Positions 1 through 9,350 of a DNA stretch of 64,000 nucleotides are shown here, in pieces (positions within the stretch are counted from its first letter, which is position 1; each line of letters starts with the position of its first letter). This DNA is from Undaria pinnatifida. Taxonomy: Eukaryota > Sar > Phaeophyceae > Laminariales > Alariaceae. A program made the translations under genes and the position numbers. The stretch covers positions 3,445,075 to 3,509,074 of the forward strand of contig JABAKD010000005.1 in assembly GCA_012845835.1 (NCBI GenBank), given 5' to 3'. The notes under the pieces were generated by a model. It was not told the origin of the DNA, did no database searches, and saw nothing but the letters and a program-made list of their open reading frames with translations.

Positions 1-672
1 TATAGTTTGGCTGAAAGTTTGCTGGAAAACAGCAATAAATCACCGGCCATCCAGCATAAGAGACTGCTGTACAGCAAAAACTCCACTGCTGTTGATCTTC
101 CTGGTCTCTGACCCAGGTGGAGAACAACATTCCGGTATAAAACGAGAGAGACATGCTCGCAACACACACAGAAAAAAAAGTTCTACCGGTACTACAGGTA
201 TCAGTATGCATACGGTGCAAACGCTCAATGTTTGTGCAGCAGTATGATATCATATGGTATACTCCGTAGGTGCGAAAAAAACACGGACAAAGACAGCACA
301 CACAGCGACAAAACTCACAGAAAGGAAGAAAGCTGGTTTGAAATTTGTGGCGGGAAGCTACCGGTACTTGCATATGGCTGAAGAAAAATGTGTGTGCCGG
401 TATGGACACGCACAGGAGGGGTGGTCGCGAAGCCAGCATTCGTACCGGCACCAATACCAAAGTATTAGGTACCGCTACAGCTCCGGGTGTGCACAAGCTT
501 CTTTTCCTTGCCTGGTCAATCGTTCGCAGCCATCGACGGGATTGCTGGGTCGCGTCCCTGCGGCGTCCACCTGTTCTTGGTGATGCTACGTCTTGACCCT
601 TCCGGGGCGTTTGTGCGTGCCACTGTGAGCGCCTCAGCAACAGGCTGCTGAGGGAGGGCGGTTGCCTCGACA
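1..672. other. Intergenic, nothing recognised
   Basis: Short overlapping open frames occur on both strands, but none has a recognisable motif, a consistent codon pattern or splice signals. No repeat shared with the rest of the window was seen here. Confidence 0.4.
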
Positions 673-1011
673 TTGGCACCTGCTGCTGTGCCAGCTGCAG
701 CAGCAGTGGAGCAGCAGTGGAAGCAGCAGCAGCAGCAGCAACAGAAGCTTCCTCGCGTTGAAAAAACGAGGTTATCGGTCGAGCCTGCGGTGCTGCTGAC
801 TCAGCAGCTGAGGCAACAGCTGTCGCACGAGCTGACGAAGGAGTTGTCGAAGGAGCGCAAGAAGGGGCAGCGGGATGCTCTCCCTCCGCGTTCATGTTGT
901 TGGTCTCCATACCGGGTGGTATCCCTCTCACAGCAGAACAGCAGTGTGTTGAGAGCGGAAGTACAGGACAAATGCTTCACCACCGGGGTGGAAGTAGAAG
1001 GGGCCCCGTGA
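673..1011 (+). CDS. Possible exon of a glutamine-rich protein
   Basis: A frame stays open through a CAG-rich stretch (about 700-752) and beyond it. It reads an Ala-rich lead, a Gln run, then a charged helical segment (QQLRQQLSHELTKELSKERKK) and a stop at 1011. There is no ATG at the left edge; the frame continues upstream as AVASTLAPAAV, so if real this is an internal or terminal exon. The helical segment looks like a coiled coil. Function is unknown, and CAG repeats often give accidental open frames, so confidence is low. Confidence 0.22.
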   Translation: MAPAAVPAAAAVEQQWKQQQQQQQKLPRVEKTRLSVEPAVLLTQQLRQQLSHELTKELSKERKKGQRDALPPRSCCWSPYRVVSLSQQNSSVLRAEVQDKCFTTGVEVEGAP

Positions 1012-1112
1012 ATACAGGCGTTGCAACCTCTGGGGGGGGTGTTATCTAATGTAGCCCCGGTGATAGTTGACCTCCCGGTTGGAGAGCCAAAAAATGCACC
1101 ACCGGGTGTGTT

Positions 1113-1275
1113 ATTCTGTGGGGGGGGGTGTTGTCTTTCGTGGGTGTGTTATCTTGTGTAGCATACGGTAGTCGTTTGACCATTGACCACGCATGATATC
1201 CCTTTCGAGGCGGAGCACCGTTCCTACTCCTAATAGAGACGCCTCCAACATTTGGGCGCGCCTCATTACGCTTTT
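1113..1275 (-). repeat. End module of poly-C repeat family D (minus)
   Basis: Read on the minus strand this carries the family-D end: GTGCTCCGCCTCGAAAGGGA, then ATGCGTGGTCAATGG, then a C tract (a G run at about 1121-1129 on the plus strand). The same order is seen at about 26070-26150, 32460-32550, 54990-55060 and 60030-60115. The neighbouring words for 'gagacgcctccaacatttgg' match the copy near 32430. Confidence 0.65.
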
Positions 1276-2329
1276 TCCCTGCTGTGGTGCAATAAGTACA
1301 AAGTGTTCGCTCGGGAGGGGGGGTCCGAACCAAATACTCGTGATTCCACCGTGTTCGTCCACAATGTTTTGTCAAGCCAACGGCCACAGAAGAAAACGAA
1401 CATTAGGCCTAGTGTCGTTGGGTTGTAGTTTAATCGGCCCGGGTTGGGTCGAGTCGGGTCGTCCGGACTAGCTATCCAAACGAAAACATGCACGTAGATA
1501 TGTATGTATCGTCCAACAATTTTGTCGAGCTTCGTCTATCATGACATTATGACACCAGGTAGGTGGTAACACCAGATCGCCTGACCGCCCACCCGCCCGC
1601 CCGCCGCCTACGCTTGACCGCAGGCCCACCACGTCGCTAAGCACGATAAGCTTCCATGGGACCCTAGTTTGTACGAGGACGTGCAGGCCAAGTACGGCGC
1701 GACGACGCAGGGTGTTGCCGTCAGAGGCACGACGAACGCGAAGAAACTCAAGGTAAACAATGTATTTGCCGTACGTAGGGCCTTCTGTTCCGCCGTGTGT
1801 TCCATGGATGCGTACGAGTACCAGGCAAATACCGGAAGGGGCAGAACAGTCTGGACGCACCTGTCTGTATGTGTCTTTGTTTTTCACGCGAGCGGAAGAA
1901 GGCTCGAGCTGTATTTTCCGGAGGGGGGGGGGGGCTTTTTTTTCGGTTTTTTTTCTCGACAGTAATTCCAAGGGGTAGGTTACGTGCCCAAAAATGTGGG
2001 TATACTACCCCCTCGTTGTCCGTGCAACCCTACCCTAGCCTCTCCGTAAAGCTTTAGCCCTTTATTAACCCCTTTAGAGCTGCATCCTGGTGTGCTTAGC
2101 AAAAAGTCGTTTGGAAATAGTGAGGGGTGGTTTTTGCAATAGCAAAAGCGTTATCCAACCCTCTCATCAATGCCTTACGACTGGAAACCCGTTTTGGGGT
2201 GAGAAAGACTTGGATTTGGTATAGAGAGGGGTTTTGGGGCCTTAACCCTTTTTGCACCGCAGTCCCGACATGGAGACAAAATACTTGAAGTTTGAATGGG
2301 ATCGTTTTGGGAGTTGGGAATGGGTTAAA
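1276..2329. other. Intergenic with G run
   Basis: No gene is supported. A G run (about 1921-1933) is followed by a T-rich stretch. Open frames on the two strands overlap one another and have low-complexity products. Confidence 0.35.
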
Positions 2330-2835
2330 GGGGTTAAGTCGACCTCCTCCTTAGCCCACCCCCCCCCTTTAAAACCCCACCTCTTCCCTAATCCAACCCC
2401 CTCCTTAATCCCACCCTTTCCTCAGCCCGACCTCCTCCTGAGCCCGGCCGCCTGCTTAAGCTTATGTCGTGACCGAATCCTCTTATTAACCCAATCCACT
2501 CCTTACGCCGAACGCCTCCTTACCCCGTCCCCCTCCTTAATCCTACCCCGTCCTTAAACTTGCTTCGTCTTTAAAACCCAACCCGTCCTCGTTTCTATCC
2601 GTTCCTTATCCGGACCCGTCGTTAACGCGAACCCGTCCTTGAACCTACCACACCCTTGACCCCACCCTTGACCACCCCCCTTTTATCCTACCTCTTCCTC
2701 AATCCAGCCCTCTCCTTAGTATTACCCCTTACTTGACCTGATGTCCTCCTTACCTTATCCTACCTTATCCTTACCTTATCTTTACCTTATCCTTACCTTG
2801 TTCTTACCTTATCCTTACCTTGTCCTTACCTTATC
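2330..2835 (+). repeat. Pyrimidine-rich degenerate repeat ending in CCTTACCTTAT array
   Basis: The plus strand is almost purine-free for some 500 bases, built from variants of TCCTTAACCCNACCC with a period near 14-16 bp. The right end (about 2745-2835) becomes a cleaner 11-12 bp array of CCTTACCTTAT. The middle part (about 2570-2760) is homologous to about 3650-3880 and 4005-4190, so the block was duplicated as well as internally repeated. Confidence 0.7.
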
Positions 2836-3639
2836 CATAATCCTTTTGCATAATCCTGCAGGCTGGTTCAGGTAAAGAAGAGAAGAAAAAAGTCTCTCCC
2901 CCACGAATGCCGCTCCAATATCTAGTCAAAGAGTGAATATTTGGTATCGTACCGTCCCCCATGACCAATGGAAGAGGGTGGACATGGCTATTTTTCTTTT
3001 TAACGGCCTCGGGCTGTTTCTAGCGGCGAAGCTCGTATCGATCAATGACAGGCCTTCACACTTTTTAATATTATTTAGGTTTTTTCCGAGCAGAGGCGAG
3101 AGAAAAAACATGCACTGCATTTTGCACGAACCGGTCGGAGGTGCTCCAAGGCATGGTTGTAGGATTTTTCGCTCGAGATATCGAAGATCTGACCTGCCTG
3201 TGTTAACATTAAGCAGAATCTAGCGAAAACAATGGATCCTACACTAAAACCAAGTACTTTGAAGGAAAGATCGTAGTATCTTACTCATTGTCACTCACCA
3301 AAGTCCAGATGTCCACGCCGTTTTTTAGAGATAGACGCTGAAATTTGGCAGACGTGTTCTACATGCCCATCCCGAGGCCTGACCAGCGGGGGGGGTGGTC
3401 TTTTCTTTTTTTTTCGCCAAAAAAAAATAGGCTAAGGTGGTTCACATTTTCCGAAAATTTTGACTGACGAAAAATCAGGCAAAAAAAAGAGCAAAAACAA
3501 CCATCGGGTGAGGTCTTTGCAAGGGCACATAGCAGACGTGTGCAAATTCACGGTCTGAATCGAAGAAACGGCGTGGACATTCGCCGGGGATTAAATTTGG
3601 GTTTTTTAACGTGAACCGGCCTGCACCCTTCCTCAAAGT
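2836..3639. other. Intergenic, nothing recognised
   Basis: Mixed AT-rich sequence with T and A runs. No coding or repeat signature beyond short homopolymers. Confidence 0.35.
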
Positions 3640-4190
3640 TGCTCCGTATTATAAACCCAACCCGTCCTCAATTATGTGCCTTCCTTAAACGGACCCCTCC
3701 TTGAACCCCCCCCGTCCTCATGTATATCCCTTCCTTGAACGGGCCTCTCCTGCACACGAACCCCTCCTTAAACCTACCCCCCCCCCTTGACCCTACCCCC
3801 CACTTTTACCCCACCTCTTCCCTAATCCAGCCCTCTCCTTAATCTTACCCCTTCCTTAACCTGATATCCTCCTTACCCTATCGCTATGCATTATCCTACG
3901 CCTTCCTTCAACGTGTTCCGTCTTTGAATCCCCCGTCTTTGAACGCCCCCGGCCTCCATTCTATCCCTTCCATAAGCAGACCCCTTCTTAACGCGAATCT
4001 CTCATTAAAAACCAACCCGTCGTCCTTTCTATCTCTTCCTTAAACGGACCCCTCCTAAACGCGAACCCCCCCTTTAACCTACCCCACGCTTGATTCTACC
4101 CCCCCCCCCCCTTTCACTCTACATCTTCAGTAATCCAGCCCTCTTTTTAATGTTACCCCTTCCTCAACCTGATCCTACTTACGCTATTAA
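3640..4190 (+). repeat. Two further copies of the pyrimidine-rich block
   Basis: Two units (about 3650-3880 and 4005-4190) repeat the order seen at 2570-2760: AACCCAACCCGTCCTC, a CCTTAAACGGACCC segment, a poly-C stretch, then CCAGCCCTCTCCTTAAT and CCTTCCTTAACCTGAT. Strand asymmetry (pyrimidines on plus) is kept in all three copies. Confidence 0.65.
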
Positions 4191-4697
4191 TGGATACATG
4201 CTGTGGTACATATGCGCTGGCTCTTTTTTGCCTCCTAAGGGTGGTGGCTTGAGGAGCTCCATGCCTCTCACCCAACAAGTGTTTTGGAGTAAACTGCAAG
4301 GCCAGCCCGATTAACAAATCGATGGCCTAGATATCCCCCTCCCGCCCAAACCAAAAAAGTACTGCGAAAACAAGAATGACGACATTCCCACGATTTTGGG
4401 ATAAGGAGCCCGGTCATTCCGAAAATGTTTTTTGGCCGAAAAGTGCTACCTATATCGGAGCACCCGTCTATTTCTGTCTTCATAATCGCATCCCTTCCCT
4501 AACGCGACCCCTCCCTACCCCGGCCCCTGCCATGACAGGGAAAGAACCCGAAGGCGGACATGGATGATTTGCTTGCCGCAGGACTTAGAGGTGGAAAGAA
4601 ATGACCCACCGCCACGAAGTTGCCTCCGCGCAGCTTCGGGGGGGAAGGGCGGGAGGGTAAGGGCCGTTCTGGATCCGACGTTGGCTTCGTCAGTTTC
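4191..4697. other. Intergenic, nothing recognised
   Basis: No supported feature. Open frames on both strands are mutual shadows. Confidence 0.3.
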
Positions 4698-4850
4698 ATG
4701 GCCGACTTTGTCAAAGACGTTGCCCACGACTATGTCACTGACGGTGTCACGGACTTTCTCGGCTATGTTATCAATGGCGTTGCCACCGCCTGCTCGGGTG
4801 CCTTGGTGGCGGTAAAATCGTGGGTGGCTTCTGCTGCTACCGGGAGTTGA
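4698..4850 (+). CDS. Possible 50-residue protein
   Basis: ATG at 4698 begins MADFVKDVAHDYVTDGVTD, followed by a small hydrophobic segment (LGYVINGVATACSGALVAV) and a stop at 4850. The composition, acidic-amphipathic then a single membrane-like helix, is more protein-like than the surrounding frames. The frame is also open upstream of the ATG. No family is recognised, and it could be part of a larger spliced or decayed gene. Confidence 0.25.
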   Translation: MADFVKDVAHDYVTDGVTDFLGYVINGVATACSGALVAVKSWVASAATGS

Positions 4851-4924
4851 CGCGCGATGTAATTACCCGTCACCCCGCTTTTCTCCCCCCCCCTCCTCAC
4901 CCCCTCCCCTTTTGGTCAGTGAAA

Positions 4925-5010
4925 AGCCTGCTCCGTCCGGGCATTGTGGGATGCTAGGGTCTATGGTCATACGAGTACGGCCTTGCATGAAATGAGTACC
5001 CCCCCCATCT
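4925..5010 (+). repeat. End module of poly-C repeat family D
   Basis: Contains GGGATGCTAGGGTCTATGGTC, then TACGGCCTTGCATGAAATGAGTACCCCCCCC in the order found at the ends of the long D copies (26760, 37745, 38460). Only the terminal ~80 bases are present. Confidence 0.6.
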
Positions 5011-5559
5011 CTCCCCCCCGGCCTGCTCGAGTAGCAGCTGGCTGCGGTTAGAGGGGGAGGAGGAGGGGTGGGTGTGGTGGTGTAGGGCTTCTGTGGTGTG
5101 TATCCCACCCCTTTTTTTTGCACAGGCAAGATTGGGAAAAATTATCTCTTTCTTTTGTTTCTGTGATCGTCGGCCCAGCCCGTTTTGACGGTTTTTTGTA
5201 CGGACCGAGATGGATGGGCCAAACGGAGAGGGGTGGTCTGGGTGAAGGAGGGCTGGTTGGGAGGAGGTGGGTGTAGGGGGGAAGGAGTGAGTGAGAAGGA
5301 GCGGGGGGGGGGGGGGGGGGGGGGCTGTGTTGCCTTGTACCCCGTGAATGGCCGCCGCTAGAGCGAGAGGTCCGCGTTGGAAAACAAGAAGAGGTAAGTG
5401 TATTGGTGACGTCACTTGTAGGGTATAGGCGCCGGGATGTGCGTTGCGTTGCGTTGCGTTTCCTCGGTCCCTCCAGCTTGTCATATTTATGTGTGTATTG
5501 AGGCTAGCTGGAAACATGAAGAAGATATTTAGAGACACAGATGCTACCATAGGAGACTG
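5011..5559. other. Intergenic with G-rich run
   Basis: Contains an uninterrupted G run of about 20 bases near 5305-5324 and a GCGTT pentamer repeat near 5440-5460. A minus-strand frame of nearly 200 codons spans this run but is proline/histidine low complexity and is not supported as a gene. Confidence 0.4.
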
Positions 5560-6245
5560 GTCTTTTTTGGGCGCGTCAAGGCCTCTTTGGACGTTAACAT
5601 GCTAGTTGTTTTGTAGGGGCGCGGTCAGTCTAGCTCATGCGCTCTTAATACGCTAGTGTCGGGAGGCGGTCAGTCATGGCGGTCAAGGCGCAGTATCCTG
5701 ACTTATTGGCTCTTGATGTGCCACTTGTAGTGCACGGGGCGGTCAGTCAAGGCGGTAAACCGCGGTCTCCTAAAAAGCATACTTGCTCTCAATACGAAGT
5801 ATACTAGTAATAGTGTCGGGAGCGGTCTTTGGTTCTAATATACCAGTTTTAGTGACCGGACATGGTCAGTCATGGTGTTCAAATCGCGGTCTCCTAGCAC
5901 GTGTACTCTTGATATACTGCTTTAGTACCAGTGCAGGAAGTCGGGCAGTCAAGCCGCGGTCTACTAACGTGTTTGCTCTTAATATGCCAGTATTAGTGTA
6001 GGGGAAGGTCAGTCAAGACGGCCAAACCGCGGTCTCCTAGCATGTTTGCTCTTGTTATGCTAGTGTTAGTGTAGAATGGCGGTGAAGTCGTGGTCTCCCG
6101 ACGCCTTCGCTCTTGTTATGCTGGTTTGAGTGTAGAATGGCGGTCAGTCAAGCGGTGAAACCGCGGTCTTCCGACGTCTTCGCTCTTGTTATGCTAGTTC
6201 AAGTATAGAGGGGCGGTCAGTCAAGGTCTCCTGGCACCTTTGCCG
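5560..6245 (+). repeat. Tandem array, unit about 65-90 bp, some 9 units
   Basis: Each unit carries GGCGGTCAGTCAAG, then AACCGCGGTCTCCTA, then TTGCTCTTAATATGCTAGT and TTAGTGTAG. Units differ by substitutions and short indels, and the three at the right (about 6000-6245) are the most alike. No frame stays open through the array. It is an old minisatellite; similar sequence was not seen elsewhere in the window. Confidence 0.8.
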
Positions 6246-6324
6246 TACCGTAGACAGCAGTGAGGTCCCGGACGATAAAATGGCACGCCGCGCAGAGCAA
6301 TGTACGTTCATAGCAGGCTTGGTT

Positions 6325-6455
6325 TTTGCTTGCGACTTGACTTGGCCTGGCTTGGCTTGTGGCCTGGTTTGGCTTGGCTTAGCTTAGCTTAGCTTGCCAC
6401 GGGTCTACTTGGCTTGGTTTGGCTTCATTTGGCTTGACTTCTTGGCTTGATCTTA
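6325..6455 (+). repeat. CTTGG/CTTAG pentamer array
   Basis: Degenerate repeats of GGCTT, TTGGC and AGCTT fill about 130 bases. Simple sequence. Confidence 0.75.
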
Positions 6456-7194
6456 CCTCGATAAGCGGTCCTAGCTGTTAATAGCAACGCGTCTGTCTCA
6501 AGAGGGAGGAGTTTCGTTGCCCGTTGTTCTCGGATTGGTCTTTTTTTTTCAAGATTGTTCTGATTGGTCTGTTTTTTAATAGGGTGCTTTTGATCGATGT
6601 GAAAATTCTGCATGGCCAATCAGAGGACTGCGAGCAAGAAATTATTTGTCTACGTAGGAGTCGCGTTGAAGGGGGGGGATGGGGGGGGAGGCACCCAGCT
6701 GGTGACATTTTTTTTCCTTGTTTCTTTAGCAGCTAGCTCTAGAAGTAGAGGCACTGCGGAAAGGCAAAGAGCATTGCGTTACGCTTCCGTTCGTTAAGGG
6801 GCATTTCGAAAATAATAGAGGACATCACAAAAAAGAATGTTTTTTCAAAAAAAAAGTTTTGTCGTCGACAATGTGCAGAATAAGCTTCAAGGTCGATCAA
6901 CCATCATAAAACATTTCCCCAGAACGTACATGAGTAGAAGCAAAAAAAAAGCAGGGAAATGTGGATACCAGTCCCTATTCCCTAGATTGTACCGCCTCCT
7001 TATCACTATAATCCTTCAAGATCATCCTGGCTCCTCGAGGTAGACTCTGAGGTGTTTCCTCTTTGTTGACCCTCGAGCGTGTGGTAACCGTTGCGCACAT
7101 AATAACCCACCTCGGTGTGTCTCCACACCTCCATCAGAGAAAGAGAAAACCTGCGAAGGGACTACCGTCCCACAGAAACCCATAATATAATGGA
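6456..7194. other. Intergenic, nothing recognised
   Basis: Contains G and T/A runs (about 6665-6680, 6840-6855). No supported coding sequence. Confidence 0.35.
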
Positions 7195-7290
7195 CATCGT
7201 ATCATATGATATCATACAGTGTCATATCATATCGTATTATATCATATCATACATACCATATCGTATAACATTGATCATACGGTATCATAC
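7195..7290 (+). repeat. ATCAT-type simple repeat
   Basis: Runs of ATCAT and its variants (ATCATATCAT, CATATCGTAT) over roughly 95 bases. Confidence 0.8.
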
Positions 7291-7300
7291 ATAACATGTC

Positions 7301-7665
7301 GGTCGCCCCGGTGGTATAGTGGTTACGAGTCTTACTACGGTAGCCCCCCCCAACTTTTCTTTAACGAAATCGCCGGTTTTGAAACCAGCTCTCGGCCGTA
7401 TCTCCTGAAATACGGTGTCCCTCGACACCCCGACGTCGTCCATCGTTAGACCTTTGCACACAAAAATATATACGGATACTTTTGTTTTCAATTGTACCCT
7501 TCCTTGTGTCGAGCAGCCACTAAACGTTCGTTACAAGAAAATCGCCGGTTTTGGGGGGGGCTATCGTGGTAAGAATCAGTCTTGCCCTAGAACGCTGCTA
7601 CCAGTAGTAGACGAGTTGGTTTTGGAGTGCGAATCCCACATGGGTTGGACTTTTGGGTTCCTTTG
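7301..7665 (+). mobile_element. tRNA-derived SINE split by a MITE
   Basis: The left piece (7301-7326) reads GGTCGCCCCGGTGGTATAG then TGGTTAC, a tRNA 5' half with an A box that matches the SINE heads at 28132, 28458, 29081 and 33328. The right piece after 7581 contains GGAGTGCGAATCCC, a B-box-like T arm, then TTGGACTTTTGGGTTCC, which parallels the post-B-box part of the other SINEs. The MITE at 7327-7581 lies exactly between the two, so it landed inside the SINE head. Confidence 0.6.
7327..7581 (+). mobile_element. MITE family C, copy 1
   Basis: 255 bp with terminal inverted repeats built on TTCTACGRTAGCCCCC (GAGTCTTACTACGGTAGCCC on the left, the inverse of GACTGATTCTTACCACGATA on the right). 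The flanks TTAC and TTGC are a 4-bp target duplication with one mismatch. It shares its whole interior with the copies at 8245, 14132 and 48285. Superfamily is unassigned; 4-bp duplications occur in several groups (for example Sola and Chapaev). Confidence 0.85.
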
Positions 7666-8244
7666 CGAAAATAACAAAAATCACAAGAATCAATCGGGTA
7701 AGCACTGAGAGCGCCTAGCAGCGTGGGTAGGCACAATTCGATGCGAGTCAACGAGGGGAGAGTTACGCTTGACTTCTCCCACGATAACAAAAAATAAGGC
7801 GCGTAGGATAGTGGGGAGGGCGGAGAATGAGCCTGCGCTTATAGTGGTCCCGTATCTTGAGTCAAGTGTAGGGACGTATCTTGAGTTGAATCTAGGGACG
7901 GAGGACTAGAGGGGGGGAAAGTGTGAAGAAGATAGTTAATCGTAGTCGATCGGTCTTTATTCGTTTCTCAGGATACGGACACAACACACCCGCACTCTGC
8001 TTTCATATGTCATTTACTACCGCGCGTAGACAAGACAAAAAGGGTATGTTGTATATACCACGAAGCGGAAGGATACGATAGAGGAAGACAAGAATGATTA
8101 GGCTGCAGACAAGAATGATTAGGCTGCACAACACAGGTCAACACTCAACATTCAACACAGCGGCGGGTGCCACCCGGGAATTGCCCCTTCGTCGTGCCGA
8201 GAGGGGGGGCTCGTTCTGGGAGAAGGTGGTCAAACACCCTTCCC
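7666..8244. other. Intergenic, nothing recognised
   Basis: No coding or repeat feature is supported. Confidence 0.35.
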
Positions 8245-8515
8245 GAGTCGTTCTACGGTAGCCCCCCCAATTTTTCTTTGCCGAAATCGCCGGTTTCAAA
8301 ACCAGCTCCCGGTCGTATCTCCTGAAACACGGTGTCCCTCGACACCCCGACGTCATCGAAGGATAGACCTTTGCCCACAAGGGAAAATATGTGGATACTT
8401 TTTCTTTCAACAACAGTATCCTTTCTTGTTATGTCGAGCAGTCCTGAAGAAACGTTCAAACTCGTTAAATAAAATCGCTGGTTTTGAGGGGGGGCTATCG
8501 TAGTAAGAATCAGTC
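8245..8515 (+). mobile_element. MITE family C, copy 2
   Basis: 271 bp flanked by a perfect 4-bp duplication TCCC (8241-8244 and 8516-8519). The left end reads GAGTCGTTCTACGGTAGCCC and the right end is the inverse of GACTGATTCTTACTACGATA. The interior carries the stretch that reads, on the minus strand, KGLSFDDVGVSRDTVFQEI, a frame also open in copies 1 and 4 with substitutions. Confidence 0.9.
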
Positions 8516-8684
8516 TCCCCGTCTGAAAGCAATTTCTCGAAGCCCCCTCCGCCAACACTGAGCGTGCTGTCTCTGACACGCGCACCGAAGAATCGAGCGA
8601 AAACCGCACAGAGAGAAGCAGTGCACCCCCAGACTTCACCCGGTCATGTGTGTTGGATGCAGGAATGCTGCCTGTTTAGTGCAG

Positions 8685-9346
8685 TGTTATAAGGCTTAGT
8701 TCGGGTAAGCTATTGGTTAACCTTTTGCAAGTGGTCAAACGGACTAATACCCCACTAACACCTTAACAAATGGCGTCGTCGACAGACCATGGTTTTTTGG
8801 GTCGTGGGTTCGATCCCCACATCCACCATAATAAACTTTTTCAGATTTCCCCATGGCGAACTTGAAAAATACTCTTCCTGGTATCCCCAGGAAATGAAAT
8901 GGCTTGGATATTGACAGAGGTCCGCCGTATATCCGGCCGACCTGCTATCCCGCCGTTTCAGGGGGGGAGGGTGTTATAAGGCTTAGTTTGGGTAAGCTAT
9001 TGGTTAACCAGTTGCGAGTGGTCAAACAGACTAATACCCCACTAATTCCTTAACAAATAAGTGGCGTCGTCGACAGACCATGGGTTTTTGGGTCGTGGGT
9101 TCGATCCCCACCATCCACAATAATAAACTTTTCAGATTTTCCCCATGTTGAACTTGAAAAATACTCTCCCTGGTACCCCAGGGAATGAAACGGCTTGGAT
9201 AATTGACAGGTCCGCCCGTATATCCGGCCGACCTGCTATCCCGCCGTTTCAGGGGGGGAGAGTGTTATAAGGCTTAGTTCGGGTAAGCTATTGGTTAACC
9301 TTTTGCAAGTGGTCAAACGGACTAATACCCCACTAATTCCTTAACA
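8685..9346 (+). mobile_element. TRIM-type LTR element, three LTRs and two interiors (family T1)
   Basis: Three 84-bp LTRs (8685-8768, 8972-9055, 9263-9346) begin TGTTATAAGG and end CCTTAACA or TCCTTAACA. They bracket two interiors of about 205 bp. Just inside each left LTR lies TGGCGTCGTCGACAG (8771, 9062), placed and shaped like a primer-binding site. Just before each right LTR lies a purine tract (AGGGGGGGAGGG type). The whole unit is flanked by a perfect 4-bp duplication GCAG (8681-8684 and 9347-9350). There is no coding capacity, as expected of TRIMs. The LTR-interior-LTR-interior-LTR order is the tandem form produced by LTR recombination. It looks structurally whole and fairly young: LTRs differ at only a few sites. 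Confidence 0.82.
8732..8820 (+). promoter_or_regulatory. tRNA-like A box and T-arm/B box within TRIM T1
   Basis: In the LTR, TGGTCAAACGG (8732-8742) fits the pol III A-box pattern and resembles the D arm of Leu/Ser tRNAs (GCAAGTGGTCAAACGG). In the interior, GGTTCGATCCC (8807-8817) fits the B box and sits in a perfect T-arm hairpin: stem GTGGG/CCCAC, loop TTCGATC (8804-8820). The second interior repeats the hairpin at 9095-9111. The box spacing of about 75 bp suits a class II tRNA. Transcription by pol III is inferred only. Confidence 0.55.
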
Positions 9347-9350
9347 GCAG

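Noticed and set aside
4954-5550. A 198-codon minus-strand frame
   Set aside because: Crosses a 20-base G run, is Pro/His/Ser low complexity and overlaps a family-D end module.
7195-7290. CRISPR-like or regular spaced repeat
   Set aside because: Simple ATCAT microsatellite without spacers; no CRISPR array exists in the window.
8804-8820. A true tRNA gene
   Set aside because: The T arm is perfect, but no matching acceptor stem or anticodon arm could be paired convincingly, and the block lies inside a repeated TRIM.
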